Below, in pieces: positions 33,985 to 46,089 of a stretch of 64,000 nt of DNA. A program made the translations under genes and the position numbers. The stretch spans positions 744,001 through 808,000 of the forward strand of contig CATKHK010000003.1 of NCBI GenBank assembly GCA_949751835.1, in the 5' to 3' direction. Source of the stretch: Blepharisma japonicum (Eukaryota > Ciliophora > Heterotrichea > Heterotrichida > Blepharismidae). Position 1 is the first letter of the stretch. Every line of letters begins with the position of its first letter. Below the pieces are notes generated by a model. That model was not told the DNA's origin. It worked only from the letters and a program-made list of their open reading frames with translations, and searched no databases.

Positions 33985-34310
33985 TTAAGAAAAGCTCCAT
34001 GCCTGCGTTGGAGTAGGCTTGGCAGCCATGCTAAGGTCTTGATCAGTTTGTCGTACAGTATTAAATTTGTCAGGTTCCTCGCCTTCCTTGTGAGTGTAAC
34101 TTACCTGGAAGACAGGGGAAAAATATCTCTTATGTCATAAAGAACCTTTTGAAGGGTATTACTATAAAACTACATAAATAAGCTATCTGAAACAGCTATA
34201 ACTCATCTCTTTCAGATCGATAATAGATTTAAGTCCCAGGAATATCTCCAGGTGCATTCAAAGTCAAGCAGATGGAATGCTTATAATTCCCTTTGATTTG
34301 TGTTAATGTT
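33985..34310. ncRNA. GC-elevated island: candidate structured RNA (or gene relic)
   Basis: Sharp rise in GC inside AT-rich spacer. Pairing seen: 33995-33999/34009-34013; 34018-34023/34030-34035; a long-range stem 34103-34112/34245-34253 (ACCTGGAAGA/TCTCCAGGT, one bulge) that encloses hairpins 34122-34127/34155-34160 and 34185-34192/34210-34217; then a hairpin 34254-34259/34275-34280. On the plus strand AACTTACCTGG at 34098 equals the U1 snRNA 5' end and GATTTGTG at 34295 resembles an Sm site, but the U1-like end lies in the long stem, which argues against U1. On the minus strand 33985-34158 is an open frame of 57 codons (one TGA) that could be a gene relic. Identity is open. Confidence 0.4.
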
Positions 34311-34543
34311 TATCAGTTTTGAAAAAATTCACACATCATTACTTAGCCCATTTTTATTGATTCAATAAAAATTGATTTTACCTTATTACTCATTTAAATA
34401 ACTATGATCGAATAAAGATTGATTATTATGAAGAAAAAATTTTTAATTATTCAAATTAATTTTATTTTTTACTAAGGAGGAGAAGTGAAAATTTTACAGA
34501 TTTTTCAATTATACTATTTACATTGTTAATTATTTACTGATTT
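34311..34543. other. Intergenic
   Basis: AT-rich 3' flank of PHK-4. Nothing seen. Confidence 0.5.
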
Positions 34544-35803
34544 CTAAAGCTTTGATAGCTTTCTTTGTATACTTATTCTCTCTTCTGCTACTTTTGTTTC
34601 ACTTTTATGTAAATTTTTTGTCTCAGCTATAATTACTCTACTTTCATTAAAAAACTGATGCTTCAACAAATCTCTTGCACAACCTCTACGACAAGGATCT
34701 TTATTCAAAAGCTTAGCCACAAATGCTAAGCAGTTCATTGGAACCTCTCTTCAAATTTTTTCTTCGAAATTTAATTTACACTCTTTATTTTTTACTAGTA
34801 TATCTTGAGTTGTCTTACCAAAAAAGGGCATTTTCCCACTAATTAGAATATATAAAACAATGCCCGCACTGAAAAGATCCGCATTTGTCCCATATGGAAG
34901 CCCATTTATTACTTCAGGAGCAATATACCCTGGGGACCCACATTTTTTGAAGAGGTCTCCTACTACTTCTTCTGCTAGCCCAAAATCAGCTAACTTGAAT
35001 TCATAATCGTTGTGCTCAGAAATCATTAAGATATTTTCTAATTTAATATCTCTATGTACAATACCTAATGAGTGAAGATATTCAAGAACCTCCATTAGCT
35101 TAAGGCTTAGCTTGACTATTGTTTCCATAGTAAATCTTTTCTTTTTTATTATTCTTGTAAACATGCATCCTCCTTTAACGAAGTCTTCTACTAAGTATAT
35201 ATGAGTATTACTTTCATAAACTCTTTGTAATTTTACTATATTTGGGTGAATGCATTTTCTCATAATTTTTATTTCGTTTATCATAGAGTTTAGTAGTTCG
35301 GAATCTCTTAAAAAACGCTCTTTTTTTATAGCCTTTATAGCATATTTTTCTAAATCTTCGTTGCTCTCTGCAAGGAAAACTTGAGCGCATTTACCTGTCC
35401 CAATCAGTTTTATAAATTCATAGTCATCTTCGATGTCTGTTTTTATGCACAGGCTGGATAATTTTTCGATTCAGCTATCTAAGAATTTAACATCAGACAC
35501 ATAGAAATCTCTAGAGTGTTGACCATGGCCTAACCTAAAACCATAATGGCAGTCCGTTTCATCATGCTCAACAAAAGGCTCGAGGATCTTTCACTCAATC
35601 GGGACCATTTTTTTAGGTGACGAACTCCAATTTATTAAGAATTTTGGAGTCAAGGTATATTCTCCTTCTTTTAGAATTTTCTGCTTAGATCTCTCATATA
35701 ATTTGCCTCTGAAAATCTCACAAAGGTCAGTGTGATCATATGGCATCCAAAAATTCCAAATCCCTTGAGCTTGGTGGTCAGCAATTTCAAATATTGTGTT
35801 CAT
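34544..35803 (-). CDS. PH-like domain plus CAMK-like kinase (PHK-4)
   Basis: 419 residues from ATG at 35803 to TAG at 34544; the frame is open to 35851, but MNTIFEIADHQAQ aligns with the starts of PHK-5 to PHK-7. PH-like 1-117: GKLYERSKQK, YTLTPKFLI, then a TGA-Trp before KILEPFVE, YGFRLGHGQHSRDFYV. Kinase from about 129: glycine loop reads GTGKCA (third Gly replaced), AIKAIKK, HRDIKLEN, ADFG, GSPGYIAPEV. C-lobe joined by a TGA-Trp (EEKIWREVP). Tail rich in Lys/Glu. Catalytic residues intact. Confidence 0.92.
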
Positions 35804-38211
35804 AAATTTATTATTAGAATAGAACCACTGTAAAGAAGAGTTATTTACCACTAAAAATGGTTGGAATGCAGCTAGTTATGAAAAATTATAAGAGAATAAT
35901 TAAATAAATTTTGCTTTTTTTTTTGCTAGCTTCTTAAGTAAAGAATATGAGGTTAATGCAAATTAATAATTTATTTTATTATTTTCTAATTTAGAACTTT
36001 TGATAAAAAACCTTTATGATTCTTTTCTCTTAGCTCACTACAATATTATTTTAACAATTTAATTCACAACGGCTGTCTTGATCACTGCCTGATTTGAAAA
36101 TTTTTATTAGTCTTATTTATGGTAAATTCAAAAGCAAGCCATTTTCCCAAAAATTGGGAAAATTTTTATTACTTTAGAAATTGCAATAAGATTAAGGCTA
36201 GACTTTAAGAGTTAAAATATGCTTTTCTATCAAGTATTTATTATTGCTTGTGAGAGAAAAGCCATAATTATCAATTGCAAGCCGGACACATAGGCATTCA
36301 ATTCTATTCGAACGCCAATACGCTGGGACTCACTTTTAATTTCCTATGAGAAGCAATAAGCAGTAGCCATAAATAGACTAAGCTTTCATCATCAGGATGA
36401 TTATAGCAAATTGAAATTAATGTACCAGCAGCAACAGATCGACATTTTTAATCAGTAATACTAGATAGTGTTTTATTAAAAGTCACATAAGCAATTTTAT
36501 ATTTTGTTTATTAACACCACGTGGCAGCTAATCTCAAATTAGGTGATCAAGCCATTTTTTCTGTCTAAATTATATTATTTAATTAGCAAACCCATTTCAT
36601 ATCAGTGAATTATCATAATATGCAAAGAATTAATTTTAAAAGAGAAAATTCACACAGGAGTATTTTTTTTGCTTTCTAAAAGTTTAATAATATGGAATCA
36701 GCATATTTCTAAAAGTTGCTTATTCATGTGCTAATCTATTAAGAGAAAATCTCTTTTGCTGAATTAATAAAGCATTTTAGGTAACTAAAATAATGCCATC
36801 TCAAAAAGAATAAAATTTTTTATTAGCAATGTGGCCTGATTACAGCTAGTATGCAATTTAAGAGTATTTGATTATTAGGTATCAACTAGAAACCTAAATA
36901 GCTGATTGAGTCATAAAGCTTGCAGTTAATCTTTATAAATTTATTATTCTCCATGCCTACATCCACATTATGGCATAAAAGTCATGCATATTATTCAAAT
37001 GTAGGCTTATTTTAAAATTTAAATAAAAGTAAGTTCAAATTATTCACCAAGCTTCCAATTTACCCTTTTGATATAAATATGACTTTTGATGTCATTATGA
37101 TAGCACTTTATGACAAAAAATATAAATTATTATTGAAAGATTAACTGATTTTTTTGGCGCATAATGCCAAATAAAATCTAATTTAGCATTAAAATTTGAA
37201 TACTTTTATATAAGCTTAGAATCTTTTATACAATAATAGCTCACTTAAAGTTGTAAAAGGGATATTTGAAATTGTTTCACTTATGGATGATAGATCTTAA
37301 AAATTTCAAAATTAAGATTGTAATTAGAAAGAGTTAGCAGCAGTTAAGCCGAGCATAATAATAAATTGAGTCTATTATATATTATAGTAATATACTATTG
37401 CACTATAGCTTCTAAAATTAATGTTGAAATTCTATCTCATTATATTATTATGATGATTTAGATTACCTCACAATAGTGGCTATATAAAACATTGATGGTA
37501 TATTTTCTGGAACTATTTGTGTACCCTGGACACTCAAATAATTGGCTTTGCGATCTAATTTTCGATTCCTTTAATACAGTCAAGGCTCTGCTCTTGCGTT
37601 TATCAACGATTTTGATCTCCACTACTGCAGCAATCTATAATTCTCAATTATGATATAGGTATAACAAACATTTCGAGAGTCCTGTATAAAAAATAAAAGC
37701 TTCAGATTTATATTTTTTAAAATTTTATGATATTAAGGTTTAAGATCTTTTAAATCTTAGATAATAAAAAAATACCTACTAAGAAAGCTAAATTCTGAAG
37801 TTAAAATTTGCAGAGGAAAAAACTTATAAATATTTTTTGTCACAAAGTTTATTTTAAAATATTTATTTTGGCTCAATTTATCTGATTTGGGCTATTTTTG
37901 TTAAAATTTAGAACTCAACTATGAATTTACAAAGATGCAGCTTAAGTTTCATAACCCGCAAATTCATATTTAATTAGCAATCTATGTAGATGAGTCATCT
38001 TTTCTAGAAGCTTTTTTGATTTCTCTTAAATTAATATGGCAATATTTATTGTGTTTGAAATTTCTAGAAATTCACTAAATAATTACAAATACTAAATAAA
38101 ATATTATCACAGCAATCAAGCTTATCTTGCCCAATAAAATTCGAAAAAATATGAAATATTATTCTATAAAATCTTAATTACACTACTTCCTTATATATTT
38201 TCGTGTTTTCT
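35804..38211. other. Long intergenic region (2.4 kb) with two GC-elevated patches
   Basis: No supported gene. Patch 1 (about 36,250-36,450): less AT-rich, with hairpin GGCATTC...GAACGCC at 36293-36316 and TCATC/GATGA near 36,390. Patch 2 (about 37,458-37,690): on the minus strand an open frame of 58 codons (37458-37634, no TGA) without ATG start or acceptable splice site. The rest is AT-rich. Either patch may be a small RNA gene or a gene fragment; I cannot tell. Confidence 0.4.
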
Positions 38212-39396
38212 TTATTTTCTCATTTTTAAGCTGATTTCAGACAGCCATGGGTGACTTAACATATCTCTTGCAGTGCTTCTACAATTTTGATCTTTTTGTA
38301 CAAGTCTTGCTACGAATCTTAAACAGTTTTGAGGAACATAGTTTCAGATAAGTTCATGGAAGTTTATTTTGCAATCTCTATTTTTGGATAATATATCTTT
38401 AGAAGTCTTCCCATTAAATGGCATTTTCCCAGATATTAAAATATAAAGTATGATTCCAAAACTGAAAACATCTACCTTAGTCCCATATGGAATTCCTTGT
38501 AGTATTTCAGGAGCAATATAGCCTGGAGACCCACATTTTTTGTGGAGATTACCTGCTACTTCTTCTGAAAGTCCAAAATCAGCAAGTTTAAATTCATAAT
38601 CATTGTCTTCTGAGACCATCAAAATGTTTTCAAGCTTAATGTCTCTATGTACAATATTTATGGAATCGAGATATTCCAGCACCTCCATAAATCTGAAGCT
38701 TAATTTTAATATCGTTTCATCATCAAATTTTTTCTTTTTAATTATCCTAGTGAACAAGTCTCCCCCTTCCACATAGTCTATTACTAAATACACGTGGGTG
38801 TCGCTTTCATAGACTCTGTGAAGTTTAGCTATATTTGGATGGCTGCATTTTCTCATATTTTTTATTTCATTGATTAATAAATCAACAAATTCTTGATTTT
38901 CTAGAAGGTAACTTTTTTTGATTGACTTTATAGCGAATTTTTTCATATCTCCAAATCTTTGTGCAAGAAAAATCTTTGCTGATCTACCTTTGCCTATTGG
39001 TTTTATAAAGTCATAATCGTCTTCTATATCTGTCATTATGCAGACTTTAGACAACTTTTCAATCCATTTCTCTAAAGATTTGACGTCAAAAACATAAAAA
39101 TCTTTATAGTTTCCTTTGTGGCCTAATCTAAAGCCATAACGAATTTCTGCTTTATTTTCTTCAATAAATGGATCAACAATTTTTCACTCAATTGGGGTCA
39201 CTTTTTGTCTTCCTGGCTTAGTTTTCACTAGAAATTTCTCTGTTAAGCTGAAAAATTTCTTCTTAAGACTTTTTGGCTTAGATAATGTATATAAATGGCT
39301 GCTAAAGATCTCCTTATCATATTTCTCTTGGCATTGACTCCAAAACTCTAAATTTTGCTGCGTTTTTCTGTCTACGCTTTCAAAAACTGAATTCAT
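38212..39396 (-). CDS. PH-like domain plus CAMK-like kinase (PHK-5)
   Basis: 394 residues from ATG at 39396 (MNSVFESVDRK) to TAA at 38212. PH-like 1-115 with TGA-Trp before KIVDPFIEE, then YGFRLGHKGNYKDFYVFD and EKWIEKL. Kinase from about 120: GKGRSA loop, AIKSIKK, HRDIKLENILMVS, ADFGLSEEV, GSPGYIAPEIL. The C-lobe continues past a TGA-Trp (HELIWNYVP) to SLKMRK. The parent of the pseudogene at 42340-43085; its upstream flank was copied as well. Confidence 0.92.
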
Positions 39397-40193
39397 TATT
39401 TTATAAGCCTATAAAATTCACTGATTAAATTAGTTGGTTTATTACGAAAATGGCTAGAAGTCATAAGCTTTAGCAAAATGACCTATATAATTAATATTTA
39501 AGAGAAAAAAGTGATATTTAGGCTTTACTTTTAGCAGTTCTATTAATTTTAAACGCCGATTTGATTTTTAGAAAAAAATAAAAATAAACTCTGAACAGAG
39601 AAATGGTTATTTTTTCATAAGAATTTTAAGAGAAAACGCTAAAATTTTCAAATAGCTAGCAGTGAAATTTGTGTTTTACAGTTTTTAATGCCCTTTTTGA
39701 ACTTTTTGAAAGCTTTAGTATTCTTAATTTCTTTGGAATATATAAGTCTTATTTTTCTAGTTTTGCATACCAAGAGAAATATAATTTAGATCAAAAATAA
39801 TCTATATAAATTATAGCATGCCAAGGCAGTGTTGAGTCAAATGCCTTTAGCCATTTTATTAAGACGTAAAGGCTATTTTTCTTAGGCAAATGAAGAAAGA
39901 TGGGAAATAAGGCACAGTATTAAAATCAAAGATATCACAAAATTAATTGTTTTTGGCTTAATTTGAAAAAAATAATTAAAATTGAAATTTTATTCTAAAA
40001 GGAGAGTTTTATGATAAATTGCAAATTTTTATGCTTTCTAGTCATCTTTTTAAATTGTTCTATTCTCTTATTCAAGATCAAAAAATGAAAAATCGGAATT
40101 CTAACTGAAAACATTTAAAGAAATAAAAATAAATATTTTCACTCAAAAAACACAATTTTATTATAAAGTTCGATATTATTATTTGGAATTTCT
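39397..40193. other. Intergenic; part of duplicated block
   Basis: AT-rich. Its first about 90 bp (AAAATTCACTGATTAAATTA...) recur at 43,100-43,190, and GGGAAATAAGGCACA near 39,902 recurs near 43,358, showing it was part of a segmental duplication. Confidence 0.65.
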
Positions 40194-41429
40194 TTAGAAC
40201 TTTACTTTCTTTCTTATTTCATCGTCACACAAGTTTAAGTTATCGATTTCTTCAATATCAAACTTATTTCTAGAAAACCATGGATGATTCAAGAGATCTC
40301 TTATGCTAGCTCTAAAATCTTGATTTCTTTGAAGAAGACTAGACACAAAGGATAAGCAATCCTTTGTAACACTCTTCCAAATATGATCATGGAAAACTAT
40401 TTTACAGTCTTTATTTTTTAATAAAATATCATGAGCCGTTTTCCCTCCAAAAGGCATTTTCCCGGTGAATAAAATAAATAACACAACTCCAGCGCTAAAT
40501 AGGTCAGCCTTTGCTCCGTATGGAATTCCGTTTAGTATCTCTGGCGCAACATAGCCAGGAGACCCACACTTTTTGTGGAGAAATCCTAAGGCCTCTTCTG
40601 CTAGTCCAAAATCAGCTAATTTGAAATCATAGTCATTGTCCTCACAAATCATTAAAATATTTTCAAGCTTTATATCTCTATGAATAATATTTAATGAATC
40701 TAGATAGCTAAGGACACTTATAAGTCTGTAACTCAGCTGAATTATCGTTTTTTCTGCGAACCTTTTTCTTTTTAAAGCTCTCATTAAGAGATCTCCTCCT
40801 TCCGCATATTCTAAAACTAAATAAACGTGAGTTTCGCCCTCATATACTCTGTGAAGTTTTATAATATTTGGATGGTTGCATTGCCTCATAATTTTAATTT
40901 CGTTGATCAAGTTGCTCATAATTTCCGGATTTTCAGCTAAATTCTTCTTAGCAATAGCTTTAATTGCGTATTGTTTATTGTCATTAATGCTTTCTGCTAG
41001 AAAAATCTGAGCAGATTGGCCTTTTCCAATTGGTTTTATAAAATAATAGTCATTTTCTATATCTGTCCTTATGCATATGCCAGACAATTTTTCAATTCAA
41101 TTTTCCAGACTTTTTGTGTCAGGCACGTAAAAGTCTTTCATATGACCACTATGGCCAAGCCTAAACCCATAGAGGGCATTATTTTCGCTTTTCTCAATAA
41201 AAGGCTCCATGGCCTTCCATTCAAGAGGAACCATTTTTTGGGTAGTTTTGCCTAATTTTATGAGAAATTTTGAAGTCAAACTATAGTTGCCCTCTTTTGG
41301 CATTTTTGACTTAGATACACTAAACAATTGGCCATTGCATATTTTGCTTTCCCCATTTTGGATATTGGGCATCCAAAATTTATAAGTTCCTTGGACTAGA
41401 CTATCAATACTTTCGAATACTGAGCTCAT
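40194..41429 (-). CDS. PH-like domain plus CAMK-like kinase (PHK-6)
   Basis: 411 residues from ATG at 41429 (MSSVFESIDSLVQ) to TAA at 40194. PH-like 1-115: GQLFSVSKSK, YSLTSKFLIK, EWKAMEPFIE (Trp as TGG), YGFRLGHSGHMKDFYV, then TGA-Trp in ENWIEKL. Kinase from about 125: GKGQSA loop, AIKAIAKK, HRDIKLEN, ADFGLAEE, GSPGYVAPEIL. Intact C-terminus FDIEEIDNLNLCDDEIRKKVKF. Closest relative is PHK-7, created by the block duplication. Confidence 0.93.
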
Positions 41430-42339
41430 TATGTATAAGTTATCAATAGATTTACTGTTCAAAATGTAGTTAATTCATAAAATGGCTAATAAAAATTATC
41501 TTAGGTAAGATTCTTTTAGATTTTAATATAATGGATATTTATATTTTTTACTTCTAACAAACTTTCTTCGAATATTTTCATTGAAATTGACGATATGATG
41601 CTAAAAAACCTAAAAATTTAATCTATAAAAGTTTGATTTTACTATTATAACTTAGATTTTTCTAGAATCCATTTTTTAATATTAAATTTCTAAAATTTGA
41701 TTATACCCAAATTATTATATGCTTTAACCCTCGAAACTTAATTAATGTCCAAAATTCTCATGGGAAGTGTTCAATTTTTTTTAAATTTATAATAGTTTAT
41801 AGTAACGATAGTAATATTTTATAGTATTTTGAGTAAGATGATGAATGTTTAACTATTTTTTATGAGCTTCTATAGCCTCAAAAGAATTTTAAAATCTGAG
41901 CCTATTAAACGCTTTTTTTTAGGCTGAGGGTATCTGGCCAAATAAGGTTTGAGCCTTTTTAAAATTACCCAAACTTTGATATTCACATATATTCGCGTAT
42001 TAAAATAATCTAGCTTTCAGCTCACTTTCGAATGAACTTCTCAAAATCCCCAAAATTCTAAAGATTAGGTCTATGGACTGCCTTATCTAGAAATGCTGGC
42101 TTGATTGATATAAATGGATAAAAGTTCATTCGCTTGGCCAGTAATAAGCAAATTCTTGCTTATTATTGGTGGGAGGCAGAGAGAATTATATTGGACAATT
42201 TTATAATTTTAAGGTGATGAATTTCAGCTTTAATAAAATATGCTACGTTTAATATTAATAAGTATAAATAAGAAGAGTCTGAAAATGGAATCTGGTATTA
42301 AACCTTAATCGATTCTCATATATTTTAAATAGGTATTTT
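41430..42339. other. Intergenic
   Basis: AT-rich spacer between PHK-6 and the kinase pseudogene. No gene or fold noticed. Confidence 0.45.
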
Positions 42340-43085
42340 TACTTAGTTCCCTATAGTGGTATTCCAGGAATGTATAGCCTTCACCCTCAATTTTGGTGGA
42401 GATCATCTGCTGCTTCTTTAGAATGCCAAATTTAAATTCATAATTGTCCTTTAAGACAATCAGGATATTTCAGCACCTCTATAGATCGTAGCTTATTTAA
42501 ATATATATTCGTCGCCTCTTTTTTGCTTTTCATTATCCTTGTAAACAAGTCTCCTTTTTCGTCATATTCTAAGACTAAATGCACAAAAATCTTGATCTAT
42601 AAACTCTGTATATTGTTGCTATGTTTTGATGGCTGTATTTCTAATATTTTTTATTTAATTGATTAATAAAATCAACAAATTCTGAATTTTCTTAAATGTG
42701 ATTTTTTTTTATTGATTTAAGGCGAATTTTTTCATATCTTCAACACTTTCTAAAAGAAAAATTTTTCCTGATCTACCTTTTCTTATTGATTTTCTAAGGC
42801 TGTAATTGCCTCCTTAGTCAGTTATTATGCAAAATTTAGATGATTCTCTATCAATTTTTTGAAAGATTTAAGTCAAAAACATAAAAATCTTATGTTTAGT
42901 CTAAAGCCATAGACAAATTTCTTCAATAATAGGATTAACAACTTTTCACTCATATAGGACCATTTTTTATATGTCTAGCATATTTTTCACTCGAAATTTT
43001 CTGTTAATCTGAGAACTTTGACTTAGCCACAAAACTATAAATTTTACGGCCGTTTTCGATCTGAGTTTTCAAAATCTGAATTCGT
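42340..43085 (-). pseudogene. Decayed PH-kinase copy (from PHK-5)
   Basis: Minus-strand sequence that still aligns with PHK-5 but has no usable frame. The former start is ACG (43083-43085) in place of ATG, many small deletions shift the frame, several stops occur, and the last about 90 residues of the kinase are missing (alignment fades near 42340). Recognisable pieces include the PH segment, the region around the activation loop (GGAGATCATCTGCTGCTTCTT, antisense of the LAEEV area, is divergent) and the shared upstream flank. Host gene relic made by segmental duplication. Confidence 0.85.
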
Positions 43086-43643
43086 TACTTTATAAGCCTA
43101 TAAAATTCACTGATTAAATTAGTTGATTTATTACTAAAAATGGCTAGAAGTCATAATCTTTTAGAAAAGGGAACTATACAAAGAATATATAAGAGAAAAA
43201 AATTTTTTGAGCTTAATTTTGTGTGCCTCTTTTAATTTTAATCACCTAATGGGTTTTTAGAAAAATTAAAAAATAAAACAGTATTGCCTGAGAAGTGTTG
43301 TATAAACATTTTATTTAGAAGACAAATTATTTTTCTTCGGTCATTTAAGAATGATGGGAAATAAGGCACAAATTAAACCAAAATAAATTATTTTGATTTA
43401 AATTTTAAAATCTAATAAATAAATAGATTTGTTAAAAATCAACTTTTTGTGATAAATTGGAAATTCTCAGTTATCTTCTTAAATTTCTTTATTCTTGCAA
43501 AATTTATTCATAAAACTTAATCAACTAAATAAAAATATTAAAATCTTGGTAAAATAAATATTTATAACAAAAAGCATAATTTATTGTTATCCCACGATAT
43601 TATTTATTTAAAATTTTAGTTTCCTTCTGATTTCATCTAGGCT
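43086..43643. other. Intergenic; duplicated flank of PHK-5 and 3' flank of PHK-7
   Basis: Copies of the 39,397-39,990 flank are recognisable (see 43,100-43,190 and 43,358-43,420). Ancestral C-terminal codons of PHK-7 (SLDEIRRKLKF) lie at 43608-43643, beyond its present stop. Confidence 0.65.
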
Positions 43644-44843
43644 TTATTTTATGTCCTTCATTTCTTCTAATTTAAATTCACTTTCAAAAAGTCATGGGTG
43701 GCTCAAAAGGTCACTTGCGCTAGCTCTAAAATTTTGATCTCTTTGGAGAAGGCCAGACACAAAGGATAAGCAATTCTTTGTAGCACTCTTCCAAATATTA
43801 TCATGGAAAGCTATTATACAGTTTTTGTTTTTTAATAAAATATCATGAGTCGTCTTTCCTCCAAATGGCATTTTCCCAGCGAATAAAATATACAACACAA
43901 CTCCAGCGCTGAACAGATCTACTTTAGTTCCATATGGAAATCCGTTTATTATTTCAGGCGCAATATAGCCAGGAGACCCACACTTTTTGTGAAGAAATCC
44001 AATGACCTCCTCTGCTAACCCAAAATCAGCTAATTTGAAGTCGTAGTCATTGTCCTCAGAGACCATTAAAATATTTTCAAGCTTTATATCTCTGTGGGCG
44101 ATATTCAATGAATCTAAATAATTAAGAACGTTTATCAGCCTATAGCTAAGCTGAAGTAGCGCTTCTTCAGTGAACCTTTTTCTTTTTAAAATTCTTGTAT
44201 AAAGGTCTCCTCCTTCTGCATAATCTACGACTAGGTAAATATGAGTTCCACTCTCATAAACTCTGTGAAGTTTTATAATATTTGGATGGTTGCACTGCCT
44301 CATAATTTTAATTTCATTGATCAAGTTGCTCAGAATCTCTGGATTTTCAACTAAATTCTTTTTAATCAGTGTTTTAATTGCGTATTGCTTATTGTCATTT
44401 ATGCCTTCTGCTAGAAAAATCTGAGCAGATTGACCTTTTCCAATTGGTTTTATAAAATAATAGTCATTTTCTATATCTGTCATTATGCATATGCTAGACA
44501 ATTTTTCAATTCAATTTTCAAGACTTTTTGTGTCAGGCACGTAAAAGTCTTTCATATGGCCAGTATGGCCCAGCCTGAAACCGTAGCGGGTATCTTTATT
44601 GCTTTCTTCAATAAAAGGCTCCATAACCTTCCATTCAAGAGGAACCATTTTTTGGGTAGCCTGTTTTGATTTTATTAGGAATTTTGAGGTCAAACTGTAA
44701 TTACCTTCCTCTAGAAATTTTGACTTGCAAACCCTATACAAATTGCCGTTGTATATATAATTTTCCCCATTTTGGACAATGGGCATCCAAAATTTATAAG
44801 TACCTTGGACAAGGCTGTCAACATTTTCGAATACTGAGTTCAT
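43644..44843 (-). CDS. PH-like domain plus CAMK-like kinase (PHK-7), shortened C-terminus
   Basis: 399 residues from ATG at 44843 (MNSVFENVDSLVQ; another ATG directly precedes it). PH-like and kinase parts follow PHK-6 closely: EWKVMEPFIEE (TGG), ENWIEKL (TGA), GKGQSA loop, AIKTLIKK, HRDIKLEN, ADFGLAEE, GSPGYIAPEI. The frame meets TAA at 43644-43646 after EEMKDIK, but the next codons still read SLDEIRRKLKF, matching the PHK-6 end DDEIRKKVKF, so the stop is a recent change removing about 11 residues. The catalytic core is complete, so the enzyme may work. IVHRD is IAHRD here. Confidence 0.9.
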
Positions 44844-46089
44844 CATATTATAAGTTATAAATAAATTACTGTTCCAAAAACCTATTAATTCAGAAAATGG
44901 CAAAAAATAAAATAATTTAGACATAAGATTCTTATATTATATAATTTGACTAAAATGGTGACTTGGAACTGAATTTAGGATTTCTTTAAAATATTTAAAT
45001 CAAAATGGACGATTGCCTATTCAAAAAGTTCATGAAATGAAGCCACACAATAGTTAACTTTATTATTATTAAATAGAATTTTCTGGAAATCCATTTTTAT
45101 TCAGAATTTTCTAAAATTGATTATACCCGAAATGAAACACTTAAATAAGTAGAGTCTTAAATGGAATCTAATTTTAATTCTAATGGATTCTCACAAGCAT
45201 AATTTGAGTTTTTATCTGTTACAATCGAGTTGCTTTAATAATTGATGCTTATAGTTAGGCTGCTGAAAAAAGAAATAGTTGGCATTTTAATAGAATTTTA
45301 AACAGGCAATTACCAGTGCGTAGTTCCCTTTTAAAAAATAGAACAAAAATTCTTAGAGATTGCAAATTATTTTTTAATCGAATTATTTCTAAATCTGTTC
45401 AGAATGATACTAAACTTCTTTTGTGCTTTATTTTATAAAAATGGGCAACTTCTTTATTGATCTAAGCTCAGCTCAGGCAACTTTAGTTAATATTAGTAAA
45501 TTTATATATTAAGTTTTTGTCTTTTAATTATTTGCATTTTAGTTTTTTTTTGGGAGCGCAACAATTTGAAATTCTAGAATGACAGATTATTATCTATATC
45601 TGACTACTAATAATATTTTGTCTATTGATATATTATCGAACCTTTATTATTCAAATAAATACAAAAACCAATTTTTTTTAATTTAAAAGACTTAAAAAAT
45701 GAACTGATTATTTATCAACTATATCAAACTGATAAGATGAAATATTTAAGAAAGCTGTAATATATTTAAAAAAAATGAAATTCATATTTAATTCCTTTAT
45801 ATATTAAGATCAGAAACATTGAAGCTCCATTTAATATTGGTTTATTCAGAATAATTTTTAACAAAATTAAAAAGTAAATAGAATTATTTTTAAAAGTGGC
45901 GCATAAAAATAAAAGATTAATATAAAAATAGTAATTTGTGCCTCAGTTTATATAGATAGATAAAATTTAATAAAAAGCATGCATAACCTAAATAAAAAAT
46001 ATTGAATAATTTTGCAGCAAAGAGTTTAAGATTACAATAAATATCATTCATATAGAGTTATTTATTACTCAAATGCTTTTAAGTCAAAA
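44844..46089. other. Intergenic, divergent promoter region, 1.2 kb
   Basis: AT-rich. Short stretches just upstream of PHK-7 recall the PHK-6 upstream flank. No gene or RNA-like fold found. Confidence 0.45.

Noticed and set aside
34098-34310. Definite U1 snRNA call
   Set aside because: The 5' motif and Sm-like site match, but the 5' end is paired in a 9-bp stem and no clear U1A loop is seen, so it is kept only as one option.
36300-36320. tRNA T-loop-like GTTCGAAT on the minus strand
   Set aside because: No paired T-stem, anticodon arm or acceptor stem around it.
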